A stretch of 64,000 nt of DNA from Byssochlamys sp. IMV 00236 (GCA_001931875.2 MSJH02000763.1:1-64000); one strand, 5' to 3'; positions 12,055 through 24,595 are shown, counted from the first letter of the stretch. Translations and numbers: made by a program. Notes: generated from the letters alone by a model not told the origin.

Positions 12055-13430
12055 CTTATTCTCGGATCAGCTGATTTTGCAACTGACTGGCGTTTACCGG
12101 ACCATTATACCTCTTTGCACTCATTGGAGTCGAGATTTTCTTTTTCTATTCTGCAGTGTATCTTCACCGTATGGGCTTTTGGTTGTGTACTTGAAAGGGG
12201 TGGGAGCAGGGTTATGAGGCTATATACCACATCAGAGCCGTGTTTATGGGAGCTATACGTGATATTTTTGGAAAGTCTATGTCGTCTTGAAGTCCCATTG
12301 TCTCCGAGTTACAATGTAAATACCTGTGTACCTATCTCATTTGAAATAAAGATTTATATTAGTGCAAAGATTGCTATCTGCTGGTGAATTCACTTTAGTA
12401 GTCTGTCAAGTATTAGTCTCTTTTAATTCCTTTCTTCTACCCCATGCTCAGTCACTACTTAATATCTCCGTCCGCGAGACTAAGCAGGCCTAATTCAGAA
12501 TGTGTAACATCCTACATGTTTAATGTCTCCAAAGAAGTTTATCTACACGTCTTTTGTCCCTTTCGAAGAACGTGCTTATAGATTGATCCTGAATTCAATA
12601 TATGAATTCTGCCAAGACAATGCTTTCCTCTTTTATCCCCTGAAGCAGGTGTTCTATACGCGGTCCAGTAACTAATAGTACTGTATACTCATATGTAAAG
12701 TCTTAATCTATGGCTACATCTCTCTTCTAGCGTATCACCAAAGATGTACATATTGTACTCATCACCCTAGACCTCCGGGATCTCTTAATCTCATCCTTTG
12801 TCCACTATATCCTGGCCCAAGTTGTAGTTCCTCCTATAAACTCCCATGACAAAGGTTGTTATCACAGAAAACAACAGTCATAAAGCATTAGATGCCGCCC
12901 CGGCCTGATTTTCACACACACGCAGTAGATGACGACTAAGCAGCACGCACATCTCTCCCTCTTCGCCGACTAAGCGTTCAAAATCGCATCGTAGAGACCA
13001 TAACACGACTGCTCCTTTGTTTATCTTGTCTTCCTTTCACTTCCATCTCCTGTTTCTCCCTCTGGACGTGTCTCTCCCATCTCCTGAGCTCATCCTGTTC
13101 ATCAGTTCAGGTATCAGGATCTGCTGTTTTCTTCGCTCTATCAGTCTGGATAGTTGGAAAAGGAAGATCTTCACCTTAACGGACCTTCTATCTCCATCTT
13201 TTGGACCTGGGCTTCTTGATTTTGCTGAGCTTTGGAAGTTCGGAGTGTTTTGAATACAGTCTTGATTTTGAATGAACTATTTTCTCTTGTCTCTTCCTCT
13301 CAGAGACTGGTTTTTATCTCTCTTGGGAATATTCTCATTTCTGAAGCAGCTTTGGCAATAGGCAACGTCCTTTTTCATATTCTTCTGCTTCTTCTTCTTC
13401 TGCTGCTGCTGAGCCAAGCATTTCGTCCTC
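12055..13430. other. Intergenic, 3' UTR and following promoter
   Basis: AT-rich DNA after the large disordered gene is followed by a pyrimidine-rich tract (about 13015-13425, many CTT/TCT repeats) that reads like the leader of the next plus-strand gene. No coding signal was seen. Confidence 0.45.
12345..12350 (+). terminator. AATAAA polyadenylation-type hexamer
   Basis: A canonical AATAAA lies 290 nt after the stop codon of the 8536-12054 gene in AT-rich DNA. It is a plausible 3'-end signal. Fungal signals are loose, so this is weak evidence. Confidence 0.35.
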
Positions 13431-14493
13431 ATGGACACCTCACCCAGTCCACGCAGACGACGGAGCCTGCCATGGTCACTGTTTGCAAGTTTCCGAGAAT
13501 CTCGTTCACAGAGCCGGAATGACACAAGGTCTGGCAATGAACTTCCAATACAGACACAGGCAAATCCCCAGACACCCTCAGGGCCGTCTCAGACTCTCGC
13601 TCTGGCTAGAGCCCAGCTCCCGACTCCGCCTCGTACGCCTCCTGAGAGAGCCATTCCTCGTCCTCCTTTCCGAAGGAACACCGCACCAAATGGCCGTCGG
13701 ATACGTCCTACTCGACTTGATCCCATTCCTGAGGAATCCGTCCCTGACGAGCATGTAGAGACGTTAGCAAAGGAGAACACGAGAAAACGGAAACAAAGAC
13801 AGGAGCAAGATGGTACTGGAAGACGCCCGGTTCCTACTTATGCAGTTCCTGATGCTTCACGCGTTGGAGCGAGATCTAATAATGATCTTCGAAGGCACGC
13901 TTTCGACCGTGCTGCTCCTCCCCCTTTTGATAGAAATCGTGAGTATATCCCCTGTATTCTTTTAGTGAATAATCATAGCAATTTGATTTGGAGACGTCTG
14001 CTAATGCTGGATTTATACAGAAGTTCAACCCCTTCTAGGAAGGGAGCACCCCGGCGCTGCATTTAGGAGAAACACACCCTTCATGCTCGAGCGTCCTGAT
14101 CGTTTCGTCATCAACCCGCTGACCTCCCGGCGGCCCCCTGCACGCCATCACGCCTCGTACTTCACTGAGATAGTTGATCGGCCTGGAGGTCCCCCCGTTC
14201 CACCATTCAGACCCAGCGGGGTTCCGATCCCTGATGGACGTCCGAACCCGTTTCTCCCCCCGGAGATGCAGAACCGCCGTGGCGAGCCCGCTCCCCCCTC
14301 TCCGCGGCCTAGACTCCGGCACTCGGGGCGGAGTATCGGGTCCTTGCGTTCGGTTGCTCAGGCGCAGAGCGAGCCCAGCCCGACCAGACAGGATCCTTTC
14401 GCCGGGTTTAATGATTCAAGTCGTCTCATTGAGAGACGTTCAGGGAAGGAGATGCCCGCCCGTTACAGAGGGGGTACGCCCAAGGGTGGGTAG
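13431..14493 (+). CDS. Arg/Pro-rich disordered protein, unknown function
   Basis: Two exons, join(13431..13938,14021..14493), give 326 aa. The 82-nt intron has a GTGAGT donor and ATACAG acceptor, and the phase closes (C|AA gives Gln). The sequence is rich in Arg, Pro and Ser throughout, with clusters such as RRRRSLPW near the start, PTPPRTPPERAIPRPP, and RPARHHASYFTE in the second exon. Basic patches followed by acidic DPIPEESVPDEHVE suggest an intrinsically disordered, perhaps nucleic-acid- or membrane-associated protein. I recognise no domain. The steady open frame across a canonical intron is the main support for it being a real gene. It is tandem with the disordered gene at 8536, with which it shares composition but no obvious sequence. 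Confidence 0.65.
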
Positions 14494-15823
14494 TGAATCA
14501 TGTACGATAGTTCAGGTTAATATTCCCAAATTGACTCTTTTCTTTTCCTTTTTTTTTTTTAATTGGGGGGGTTTTATATTTGTTGTAGGAATATGGTCAT
14601 GGGGAGTCCACCATGAGTAGGTATGTAGGTCACTTTTTGGAGGGTGAGTATATGCCACCGGGGAGTCCGCTATGGGTATACAGCACGTAAATTACCCCTG
14701 ACTCTTCTACCCTTGGGGGGTTCACCGGGGTGATATCACCTCTCTCTTTTATAATATTCTATGAAGGATACATATATGATAATAAGGAGTCCGCTCTGAG
14801 GATATGAACTACTTTCTGGAGAGTATGTATATATATCAATATACACCTGGTGTGTCGGCTATAGCCATAAAGCACATAAATTACCCCAGATGCTTATTCT
14901 TTGCAGGAGTTCGCCCAAGTCATATATTACTTTTATTACCCTAGTCATACGATAGAATCTGCTTGATTACCTAGGGATGCAGATTCTTTGTATGCTTAGA
15001 AGATTGATATGAGATCAACTTCCCCCTGGATGTTGAATCGAGCAAGCCGCGTAGCGAATAGTTATCGTTACGAGGCTCAACGTATACCGTTAATAATTCA
15101 GTGCTGTTTTGGGCGTTAACAGAGTCCACTATGCGCACAAAGCTATAAATAGTCAATCCCTTTTTCGAAGATGAATATTCGAAATATCTTTCTACATATA
15201 CACATAGAGTGTACTTTGCTCCAGGCTAATATACCTGTCAAGACTAAGAAAGAGCCATACAACAATAATGGATTGGTTAGTGTTCGACTCCAATTTCTCG
15301 AGCATTGCACTCTATCGTTATACAGTTTCGGCGACATTTATATGCTCATACCCAATTAGGATTGGAAAGGAGTCTGACTTGAGGCGTTCTCTGATGTAGA
15401 TATGCACTGAATGCTGCGGCTTTAGCGGAGATTACGCAACAAAGGGCATGTAAATGAAGCTCAACGAACAGCAAGGATGTTTCGCATGATATAGAGCTTG
15501 CCAGCCTAAACCGTGCAGACCCATCTGGGCAGGGGTGTCTTCGGAGAGATATTTACGTTATATGGTATTCTTACATATTGGACTTTTACTGTTTCATATT
15601 GCATCGAGCCGATATACAGTAATCATGAAGGGCAAAATAAAGAAGTAGAAAGAAAAGAAAAAAAGGCAATCTCCCTCTTCAAGTCCTTGCTTTGTTACCT
15701 TGCTTTTCAAATAGATGATAACAATACAATCTCACATGAATCCATGATGGTACTCTCGATCATAGACAAAGATACCCTTTTTATCCATACAAACCCGTCA
15801 CTACACCCTTGCTTTTGTTGAAC
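14494..15823. other. AT-rich intergenic with a decayed tandem repeat
   Basis: No gene was seen. The first half holds diverged repeat copies (see the entry at 14588-15000). The rest is AT-rich 3' flank of the minus-strand MFS gene. Confidence 0.5.
14588..15000. repeat. Degenerate tandem duplication, about 180-190 bp unit
   Basis: The same order of short blocks appears twice. GGAGTCC with a following ATGAG/CTGAG is at 14603 and 14786. CTTTTTGGAG or CTTTCTGGAG is at 14633 and 14812. AGCACGTAAATTACCCC or AGCACATAAATTACCCC is at 14682 and 14871. A third partial copy (TTACC...GATGC...ATTCTTTG) is near 14968. Offsets of 179-189 bp show small indels. It has no coding potential, and its origin (old satellite or decayed element) is unknown. 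Confidence 0.6.
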
Positions 15824-18062
15824 CTAGACAACCTTTGCCGACGTGCTCACACCCTCCTCGTTCGCGTCCGTGCCTCTCAACTTCTGCGCTACTTCAGAAG
15901 TCATTTTATCATCGATACTACGCGTGAAGAAACCAGCGATGATAGCAAGGCCTCCGAAAGCGATGCTGGTCAAGTAGACAGTCTGGAAGGAAAACGAGTA
16001 CGCCGTCTTGGTGGCCTCTCCAACGACAGCAGCGATCTTGCTCGTCATTCCGGGCACAGAGTCTAGTGCGTCAGACGTACCGGCCGCGATAGCCTTCAGG
16101 AGAGTTGGGATGCTGGATTTGGGAAGGCCGGCCTTCACAGCAGCGGGAGTAACAGTCGGAGCGAGAGTTTCATCAAGGCGGTTGGTGAGAATTGAGACAT
16201 AGATCGCGGCTGCGGTGGTGTGTTAGTTATTTGTTATCTGGGATAGAGAATGAGATGGTGGAAATACTTACTTGCAATAGTACCGACGACTTGCTTGATG
16301 GCAGCTAGGAAACTGCTTGCAAGACCGATATCTTCGGGCTTGCAGATAAGAGCAGACATGATGATCGAGATCATTTCCTGGAAACCTACGCCAAGGCCGC
16401 CGATGATAGTAAACTATATTCCTTTATATTAGTATGTAATGAACGATGCCGCTGATAGTAGTTCGCTTACAGCAATACCGTAATCCTTTCGATATTGATT
16501 CGTCGATGCCATGGCTCCCAAGAACGTAGTCATGACCACGGTGCAGAGGACGAGCTGCCATCTGGCATGGCCCAAGGGTTTCATAAGAAGACCCGCGAGT
16601 ATCTGTCCGAGGGCAACAGAGGATCCAGTCGTACACTGAAAGTGGTATCAGCATGCCATTTTCCAGCATGTTTCCCGCTAGGGTGAACACGACTTACCGC
16701 CAGCCAGCCAGCCTTAATAGGATCAGTAGTATACAAAGCCGCAATCTGCTGCGGCCATAACACGTTTAAAGAAAAATAGATCATTGTCCCCACCGACGCA
16801 GCGACGCAGACGGCGACATAGTTGACATTTCTGAGCAACTTCGTTGGAAGAAAGGGCTGCTCAAGAGGGGCAAAGGTTTCTGCAACGCAAATATTAGCAC
16901 AATTTCTTTCGCACACCTTAAGCGTCAATGATACAATTCTAAACATACCCCATAGAGCAAAGAGGACCAAAGTCACGATTCCCACCACCAGCGTAGCGAT
17001 GACATGGCCAGATTTCCAGGGGTAGGAAGAGCCGCCCCATGCTGCTATTCGTCAGTATACGCCCACATAAGTTCTTTCACAACTAGAGAACCACAACATA
17101 CAAAGCCCAAGAAGCACCAGAACCAGTCCAGCACTGTACAAGACCAATCCGAGATAGTCGAGTTTCTTGACTTGTTCCCATCGGGACTTGCCCTTGTGCA
17201 GCTGATCGTATCCAGGCGGGAAGTAAAAGAGTGCAAATAGAATCGCTGAAAGTCCGCAAGTGATGCAATTTAGATAGTAGTTCCATCGCCAGCCTTTCTC
17301 AGTGTTCTTTACAAGAAGCTGTGCGATAAGTGGACCAAATGCAGCAAATGGCAGAGTGGATAGAAATAATCCACTGTTTACGGCAGGACGGTGCTTGTTT
17401 GGCACCAGTTCAGAAATGACGAACGTGAAAGTGAGCTGTACTGACGCGGCGCAGCCGGTCAGAACCGCTCCAGCGATCAGTGTAGGAATGTTCTGTGCTG
17501 TGGCACCGACTATGGCACCGATAAAGCCGATCGTTTGCCCGCCGATGTAGAAGTATCGTCGTCCGAAGATGTCACCCAGACGCCCGACGAGTAAGAGTCC
17601 GACCTAGATCGTGTCAGGATGTACTGTGATATTCAATTGGTGATCTTGTTGCACTTACACCGCTGATCAATGTGTAGGACGTAGAAATCAGAATGTAATT
17701 GGGGTCAGGACCTGCCCCTGTCAGTGTTTCTACGATGGTAGGAAATAGAAAAAACTACAGAGGCGATATACCTAGATCCTCGTTGATGGTTGTCAAAGTA
17801 TTCGCCTGGAAGAAGTCAGATATGATATAAAGACTTGCTACGTATTGAATATCCCTACCGGTAAGACGTATCCCAAATACAGACTGATCGCCATAAGACA
17901 TACTCCCGCCACAGAACCAATGAAGTTCTTGCTGTAGAAATATCCGAGAGGTAAGTCATTTGCAGTCAGACCTTGCGTAGAAGTCGAGTTCGCTGCTGAG
18001 TCGGGCGTCACTGAGCGGATTTCCTCTCTGTGGAGGCGCTTCAGCTCCGTTGAGTCCGACAT
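15824..18062 (-). CDS. TRI12-type MFS transporter (fungal trichothecene/siderophore efflux-like)
   Basis: Nine exons, complement(join(15824..16209,16272..16413,16471..16635,16698..16879,16949..17041,17102..17603,17659..17711,17772..17805,17859..18062)), give 586 aa with every phase closing. One exon is only 34 nt. The protein is a 14-helix-type major facilitator. TM1 starts near residue 50; VGRLGDIFGRR is MFS motif A between TM2 and TM3; GLSWGGSSYPW near the middle is typical of the fungal TRI12/siderophore-transporter group. The C-terminal loop (SKIAAVVGEATKTAYSFSF) also fits that group. The likely role is plasma-membrane proton-coupled efflux of a toxin or other small molecule; the substrate cannot be told. 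No biosynthetic gene is adjacent. The start ATG is immediately followed by an acidic/basic cytosolic tail, as expected. Confidence 0.9.
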
Positions 18063-20586
18063 TGTGTAACTCGACGTGCCGTCGCCCAGGAAGATACACG
18101 AGTATAGGAAGAGAAAAAACAGTTAAGGTATATTTAGAAGCATTAAGAATTATGCAATATCCTTTAAGAAAAGAAAGAAAGTGGAATGGTACGAAAGATA
18201 TAACCTTTGGAGAGGGGAAACGGGAGATCTATAGCAAGCTGTATCACAGGATATAGGATGACGCCAATGCCGCGTTTTTGACAGGTCTGGCCTCGGAACG
18301 CCCTCTGATCCGAAGACGATATTTTGAGATATCTCCCAGGGGAAGGGAGCCGTTGAAACTTAGTAGAGAAAAGAATATCTCCAGAGAGCACCCAACGTGG
18401 TCCGGAAAATGCGCCGCTAACTTGAACACGCCAATGGATCCAGGTATTTGACCAACTGGGTTGGAGATAAACGTCCTATGGGTTTAGCATAGGCTCAAAT
18501 GCCTGATCACCGTAACATTGAACCCTCGTGGTGCCATGTGGCGACGTATGGGTTTTCGGAAGTTCTTGAAGCAGTAACTGGGAACGCGACGAGCATGGAA
18601 AATGCGGAATCGGGTTGACAGAAGGGGGCTTGGCCATGATGGAACAGGTCAATGGAGTGCTCTAGTGCAGTGAACTCTGATGCTGCATAACCGACAGCGA
18701 TGTTGTTCCGCGCGTTGTAACATTTCAGCTGCCATAAAACTTTCACTATCAGTCCTATCGCCCGACATCAGTATCCCTGCTGGCTGGAGGAATGTACCCC
18801 AGCGGGGACCGGTGGCACTCTATGACTCGCGTGTCGCGGCAAGCATCAGACCTCCTCTGGAGAGCATCAGGTCTCCTCCGGTAAGCATCGAGCCTCCTGC
18901 GGTGTTGTGCGACGCAGCAGTGTTTCTAGAATTAGTACACATTTTATGTACATATGTATGGTACGTTGGTATGCGTTGTTGGCCAGCCATAATTGGATCT
19001 TGGAGAATCGCCGTACAGCACAACTCGAAATACTCGGTACACACGATTCTGAGGCTCGATTTCGATGTCGATTGTCAAAAATGCGGAAACCCAAACTGTG
19101 GCTGTGATCCAGGCACAGAAGTCACGCCTTAAGTGAGAACCGATCCGCAGGAACGTACCATCACAACAGGGGATAGAGACCGGTCGTTGGGACAGAACGT
19201 GCAGAATAGCGTACCGGATGGCAGGTTAGCGTGCTTATCCCATGTTGAAACGGTGATCCTTACCTGCGGGGGGCTAGATGAGACAAGCAACATACCAGCC
19301 GCTAGTCCAAGGCCATCAACATCAACCGCGTAGAATTCTCGAACGTGAAGATGTACAAGTACGGGGTACATACCTAGTTAGTCTCTCGCCAAACTGTAAG
19401 TTATTAAACGATATCCCGAACAAGAACATCCCTTACGGAATCCTCCGCGGCACTAGTTTTCTCGGTTGCGCCATCCCGTACCCTAGTGATGTTCAGACGG
19501 CGATCACAGACCCGTGCTGTTGTCTGTTTAGACGTTCATCATGGACCCGCAGGCTCTATCCCCTGGACCCTCGAAGACTTTAGCACAAGTTGCACAACAG
19601 GGTAATCGGAGAATTAGTCCAGCATGGGATTGTGATGGTCACTCTGGTTTGGAAGCATTTCGTTCGACTGCAATTGATGTTCTAGATCGCAGGGCGGAGT
19701 CACCGGTCTCGGGAATGTGTGAAATGTGTGATATGCACGTCAGGAGAGATTATACACGCGCTCCGATTGCTCTGCCTGCCATTGAGGACCATCTCTATCT
19801 GTCCAAGGGCTATGCTTGTAATAGAACCGTGCGCTCTGCTGTTCAGGGTCAATAATCGACGATCTTTAATAAACAGGTTACAGTACGATCTTGCGGGAGG
19901 GGCTCAGAATGTTTCGAATGTTTCCAGCATTTTACAGAGGCGCCACAACCCGCAGATAATTCGATTTTCCACGTGCCTCATGCCATCTCTATCTCGCTTC
20001 GGATCATGAGTATGCTGCCCTTGAATCCGGAGTTAGCGCACTCCGTTGCTGAATTCCTAAGTCGTTTCAGGGGTAGGATGGGTGATAATGTCAACTTCTC
20101 CAGGAGATATCACAAGACAAACTCCGCGTGAGAAAGGCATTGCGACGCTTAACACGACAATTAATTCAAGCCGCACGCCCAGATTACAAGATCCCATCTT
20201 TTGTTCCCTGTTCCTTGTGCCATTGAGGCGGGGGACGTTGCATCTCGGAGTCGACTCGTCGGGTTCGAAATTTCTATGATGAATTAGCGGAATGTCACTT
20301 ACCAGGGTATTAGACCAATCTCTTCATGATGTTAAATGAGCTCTGCACAACGATGCATTCACTGAGACCTCGCTTAAAATCTCTCGAATTCTCAAACGCC
20401 AGAGAATGCAGGTATGTTCCGGCCGTTAAGTTTTAGGTGGTGTACTCTAGTTGGTATGCGTGTAAAAAGTAAATTAAGCTTTAAGATCTGTGATGAAAAG
20501 ACTATGCTATGAAAAACACTACTGGTTAACAGTAGACCCCTAGAAGAAACCTTACCAGACTAAACCACCCATTCATGGCAGAAAGA
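18063..20586. other. 2.5 kb gene-poor block
   Basis: The first part is the promoter of the MFS transporter. I see no recognisable domain in any frame. Two ATG frames on the plus strand (18680-19132, 150 codons, and 19541-19855, 104 codons) are open but match nothing I know. A triplicated 21-bp unit lies at 18842-18904 within the first. The block may hold a decayed gene. Confidence 0.4.
18842..18904. repeat. Three 21-bp tandem repeats
   Basis: Units start at 18842, 18863 and 18884, each of the form AGCATC(A/G)(G)(A/T/C)CTCCT with a variable tail. The period is a multiple of three and would encode a seven-residue repeat (SIRPPLE, SIRSPPV, SIEPPAV) in the open plus frame. Confidence 0.8.
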
Positions 20587-21987
20587 TCATTCAATATCAT
20601 CAACTCGGTTAACTGTTAGGTCGGTCGTAACTTTTATTTCACCCGGGACCGCAATTTGCTCCTTACTGTCGTCCCAGTCGGAAGCATGGATATCGGTCTC
20701 CATCCGAGACATGGTGGAATGCGGCAGTTTGTGCATGCGGACATGGCCTTGGTGTGATCCAGTGATATTGTATTTGTCCATACGACCGTAGCGGCTCGAA
20801 TAACCTCGTGAATTGCTTGCTGGGTCCGAGGATGTGAGCCCAAGGACCCGGCGTATTGTGGGGAACTTGTATGTGATGAGCGCTTTGAAACTGGGGATGC
20901 AGGCGCAAATCACTGCGACGGTGACCTCGATCGACGACCAGTCTAACTCATCTACTATAATATCTAGTATCCACAAGTCAGATAATCTGAATGCACGGTC
21001 CAGTTTGCCTGGGTAACTCACATGTCATGTCTGTACTTGTGTTCTGCAACTGAGTTGCGCGAATGATACTCGTCAAACAGACCCTATAATGTCCGTCAGT
21101 CAAGGAAGACCAGGAAAAGAAGCCGATCCTGTAACGTACAAGAATCCTAGAGCGAACATGGCAATTACTCCCGTTTTCTTGCCCCGGCTCAGTTTCGTCT
21201 TATACAAGAGCGGGATAGGCAAGAAGAATATGACAAGATCGCTTGCCAATTTGATTCCGAAAGAGACGTAGAAGAATGTCAATAGGTTCAGACATTTTCC
21301 AGGGACCGTGCTATCCCAGGCCTTCTGGACTGGAGAGCACTGGAATATGACGACTGCTGTTTCCTCGATACACTGACAGATCAGAAATACTATGCAGCCA
21401 TAGCACACGGCTAGTACCCTCTTTCCAGGGAATATGCGGAGGTAAAATAGTAAAAAAGAGACCTTGATGGTGATGAAAGCGAAGATATATGCGATCGAGA
21501 TGACGAAATCGAGCTATGAGAGACAAGTCAGTCTCCCGGTAAGAATTCCGATCAATGGATCAAAAACATGTACCTGCAGGAATCTCTCGATATCTTCAGG
21601 ATCTAGGGTCTTTAAATGTTGTCCAGCTCCATATCGAACCACTATGAATGGTGAGCCGCGAACCATCTAGGAAGAGAAGGATGGAATTACTTACTCAATG
21701 CGGATACAACGCAAAGAACACAAGTGAAAACCTGGATGAACATGGCAAATCAGAGACGCACTGCTTCATAATTCATGATCATCATACATAGCTGAACGTA
21801 AAGCAGACTATCAAGATAGTCAGTGAGAATCAAATTGGTGATACAATGGGACATATTCACCATCATCAGATCCAAGTCCCTTCATGTAGACACTGCGGAC
21901 CCATAACCGCACTGCTGAAGATATTGTAGCCAAGAGCAGCATCACAGCGTTCACCGTCACCAGTCTTGCTGCTTTTGATTCTGCCAT
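20587..21987 (-). CDS. Rhodopsin-like/PTH11-type integral membrane protein, first junction unresolved
   Basis: The 3' part is clear: complement(20587..20963,21022..21083,21140..21513,21574..21641,21695..21731) joins in phase and encodes TM helices, RYGAGQHL, CSPVQKAWD, PGKCLN and RATQLQNTSTDMT. All of these are hallmarks of the fungal seven-helix rhodopsin-domain (DUF/PTH11-related) family. A matching first exon, 21861..21987 (start ATG at 21987, residues MAESKAARL to GLGSDD), is also clear. But the canonical donor at 21860 and acceptor before 21731 leave the frames one base apart, and the bases between contain a TGA in the membrane frame. Either an unusual splice, a sequence error or a true frameshift is involved. 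The acceptor of the last exon (20963 or about nine bases downstream) is also uncertain. Function: unknown membrane receptor-like protein. Confidence 0.65.
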
Positions 21988-23474
21988 GATGGGCACTTTG
22001 TGGAATGCGAATTGATTTCGAGCTAGAGGAAAACAAATGCATGCGGGGAAGAGGCATTATATCCACCAAGAAGAACGTTGTCTGCAGAGCAAAAGACTAA
22101 CACACAAGAAATCCTTCGTGGAGGTGCAGAATTGAAAACTGCCAATAGATGAGAACTAACGACGTTGCATACGATGAAGCTCAGATGGCATGACGGCTGG
22201 GGCTAGACGCAGGTGCTGTAACTAGCCCTTGATACCTTCAGGGGCTGCTGAAGTCCTCGGTACGTAGGTCCAGCCTCGTGTGGCACCCATAACCCTGGAA
22301 ACGGCATTTGAATACTCTGCGTGTGTGGGACCGTGGACGTTTGACTGGCCTTCGGCATTGGCCTTCCTTTTATTCACGAATGGCCCTGAACAAAGTAGCA
22401 TCACAGTCAATCAGTCAATCACCTGAAATCCTTCAAATCTTGTTCTTGTGTGACTAGTAGAGAAGGATTGATTTGTCCGCATTGTGTTCAGCACAGACTA
22501 TTCTTACGCAACTTGCCATCTGTAGAAACAGACCTGGTATGATTGCTGAATGTTGACAGATTCCTTCAAGCGATGTGAAAGCACTCCCAGGGTAGCATCC
22601 TTATCACACAGGATTATCAAGTGACTTCCCGAATAGGGTATCAGCGACTTGTTCTCACTATCGCACTATCAGCTTCTAAACTTGAAGGTCACAATGCTAT
22701 CTCTCACAATGGTGTGTTGAAAAGCATTACTGGCTAATGGGTCAAAAGACCGAATGCGTGGCCGCTATATTCAGGGTACATTCTTACGCAATAGTAGTAG
22801 CGTAGAGCACTGACTGTCTGAATAACAGCATAGCTGCCGGGAGGACTTGAAAGGACAGTGTTACTTCACCAAGTCCTCGTTGTTTGCATCAGGAGTCATC
22901 CCGACAACACCGCATAAGTCTCGGTGCCATCTTATTGTCGTGATGCAAGTCATCTTCAAACTCAAGACGCGCGCTCACCCAAATCCCGATTCCGGGATTC
23001 ACAAACAGACCAGCCAATAGAGCTTCCAAGATGGATAGAAGGGAGAGCTGATCGAAAATTGTAAAACAACCCAGAAGTTGTTTTTCATGCTGCAGATATC
23101 GCTTGGAAGTCACGCTCCTATGAGCATGTGACCCATGGAACTGGCCAGGTGAGCCTGACAGACAAGGCCAACGTGCTTACAGCAGCGTTATGGCTCTAGT
23201 TGCTTAGAACCCCATGCAGATAAAATAGTTATGTTACTAGTACGGCGACTACTATATAAGCACTGTCAATCTCGTCCAGTACAGTTGGGTGAACCACTCT
23301 GAACACGTATAATTTCTATTTATTTACGGTCTATGAGATTGCATAGTCGAAGATAGTGTGGGGCTGTCATAATAATCTATCGAACAAGTGTAAGGTACCT
23401 CTGTTAATATATACAAGGGACTTAGTGTCGAATATTAGCGAAGAGCAGTCTATGGAGATAATTCTTTCTGGGGT
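21988..23474. other. Intergenic, no gene seen
   Basis: This contains the promoter of the rhodopsin-like gene on one side and the 3' flank of the aldo/keto reductase on the other. Short frames only, none recognisable. Confidence 0.45.
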
Positions 23475-24595
23475 TCAAGACTTGTCGGGAAAGCCGAAAT
23501 CGACACCGAAGGGCGGGTACACGAAGCGCTGGAAGCCCTTCGTGGCTGCCAGCTGATTTGTGTACTTGGCAATAATAGCCATATCAGATTCATCAAGCTT
23601 GATAAGGTGGCGGTTCTCCTCAATGCGAGGGGGAGTGACAGACTTTGCCAGGACACTAGAACCACGGGCAACTGCAACTTACGTGTCAGTAATAGGCAGT
23701 ATATTGCAAAGAGTAGGAATGCATACTATGCCAGCTCAGCAGAACTGTTGCCGGTGTGACTCCCTTCTTCTTCGCGATTTCAACGATGGGCTCTGCCGTA
23801 AAGAGAGGGCTTCCAGTGCTTCCCAGAGGGCTGTAAGCAGTGATGTGGATGCCCTTCTCCTTGCAGAAGTCGACGATCTCCTGTTGTGGCAAAGCCGGAT
23901 GGTTCTCAATCTGGTTGACTGCAGGCACTACGGAAACTTGGGGTAGCAGCTCCTCAAGATAGCGCTTGCTGTAGTTAGAAACTCCAATGGCCTTGACCTT
24001 GCCCGTTTCAAGAAGCTTCTCCATGCTCTTGTATGTAGTAACATGGGAGTGGTCCTTCAGGATGTCACGAGAGCCATCTGGAAGCTTAGGGAACAGAGGG
24101 TGGTTACCTGGAAAGAGTTAGCAACATTGTCAAAAGACAGGACAAAACTACCTCTGATGTGAAAGTCTAGACGGCAGGTCACGCATACCATTGGGGTTCA
24201 TCGCCAACGGCCAATGCATGAGATAGAGGTCGATGTAGTCCAATCCCAAGTTCTTGAGACTCAGATCAAGTGCTTCCTCCACACGCGTGTGGTAGCTGCA
24301 CCACAGTTTCGTGGTGACAAAAACATCTTCTCTCTTGACTTTGCCAGATGCAAATGCCTCCTTCAACCCATTTCCAACTTCCTGCTCATTCTGATAGCAA
24401 AAGGCAGTATCAATGTGCCGGTAGCCGACAGAGATGGCATGGCTAACAGCAGTCTCGACCTCGCCAGGACCAGATTGCCACGTCCCTGTTCGAATCAGCA
24501 ATACTCCGTAGCCTCGATGCGTGATGCCTACCAAGTCCAAGGGCTGGAATTTCCGCGCCTGTGTTCAGCTTGAAACGCGTCTCTTCGACAGCCAT
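23475..24595 (-). CDS. Aldo/keto reductase
   Basis: Four exons, complement(join(23475..23671,23727..24107,24189..24485,24532..24595)), give 312 aa with all phases closing; the last junction gives ..SWH-I-ARGSS. It is a TIM-barrel NAD(P)H-dependent reductase. The catalytic tetrad is visible: D47 in HIDTAF, Y52 in YQNE, K81 in TKLW and H112 in [36 protein letters not shown] and the cofactor-binding [11 protein letters not shown] are in order. Length is normal. The family reduces aldoses, uronates or other carbonyls. Its head-to-head placement with myo-inositol oxygenase makes a uronate reductase (glucuronate to gulonate) an attractive but unproven role. Other possibilities are a glycerol/aldehyde reductase. 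Confidence 0.93.

Noticed and set aside
19541..19855. 104-codon plus-strand frame with paired cysteines (CEMCDMH)
   Set aside because: Too short and with no full zinc-binding pattern or neighbouring exon; kept only as part of the gene-poor block.
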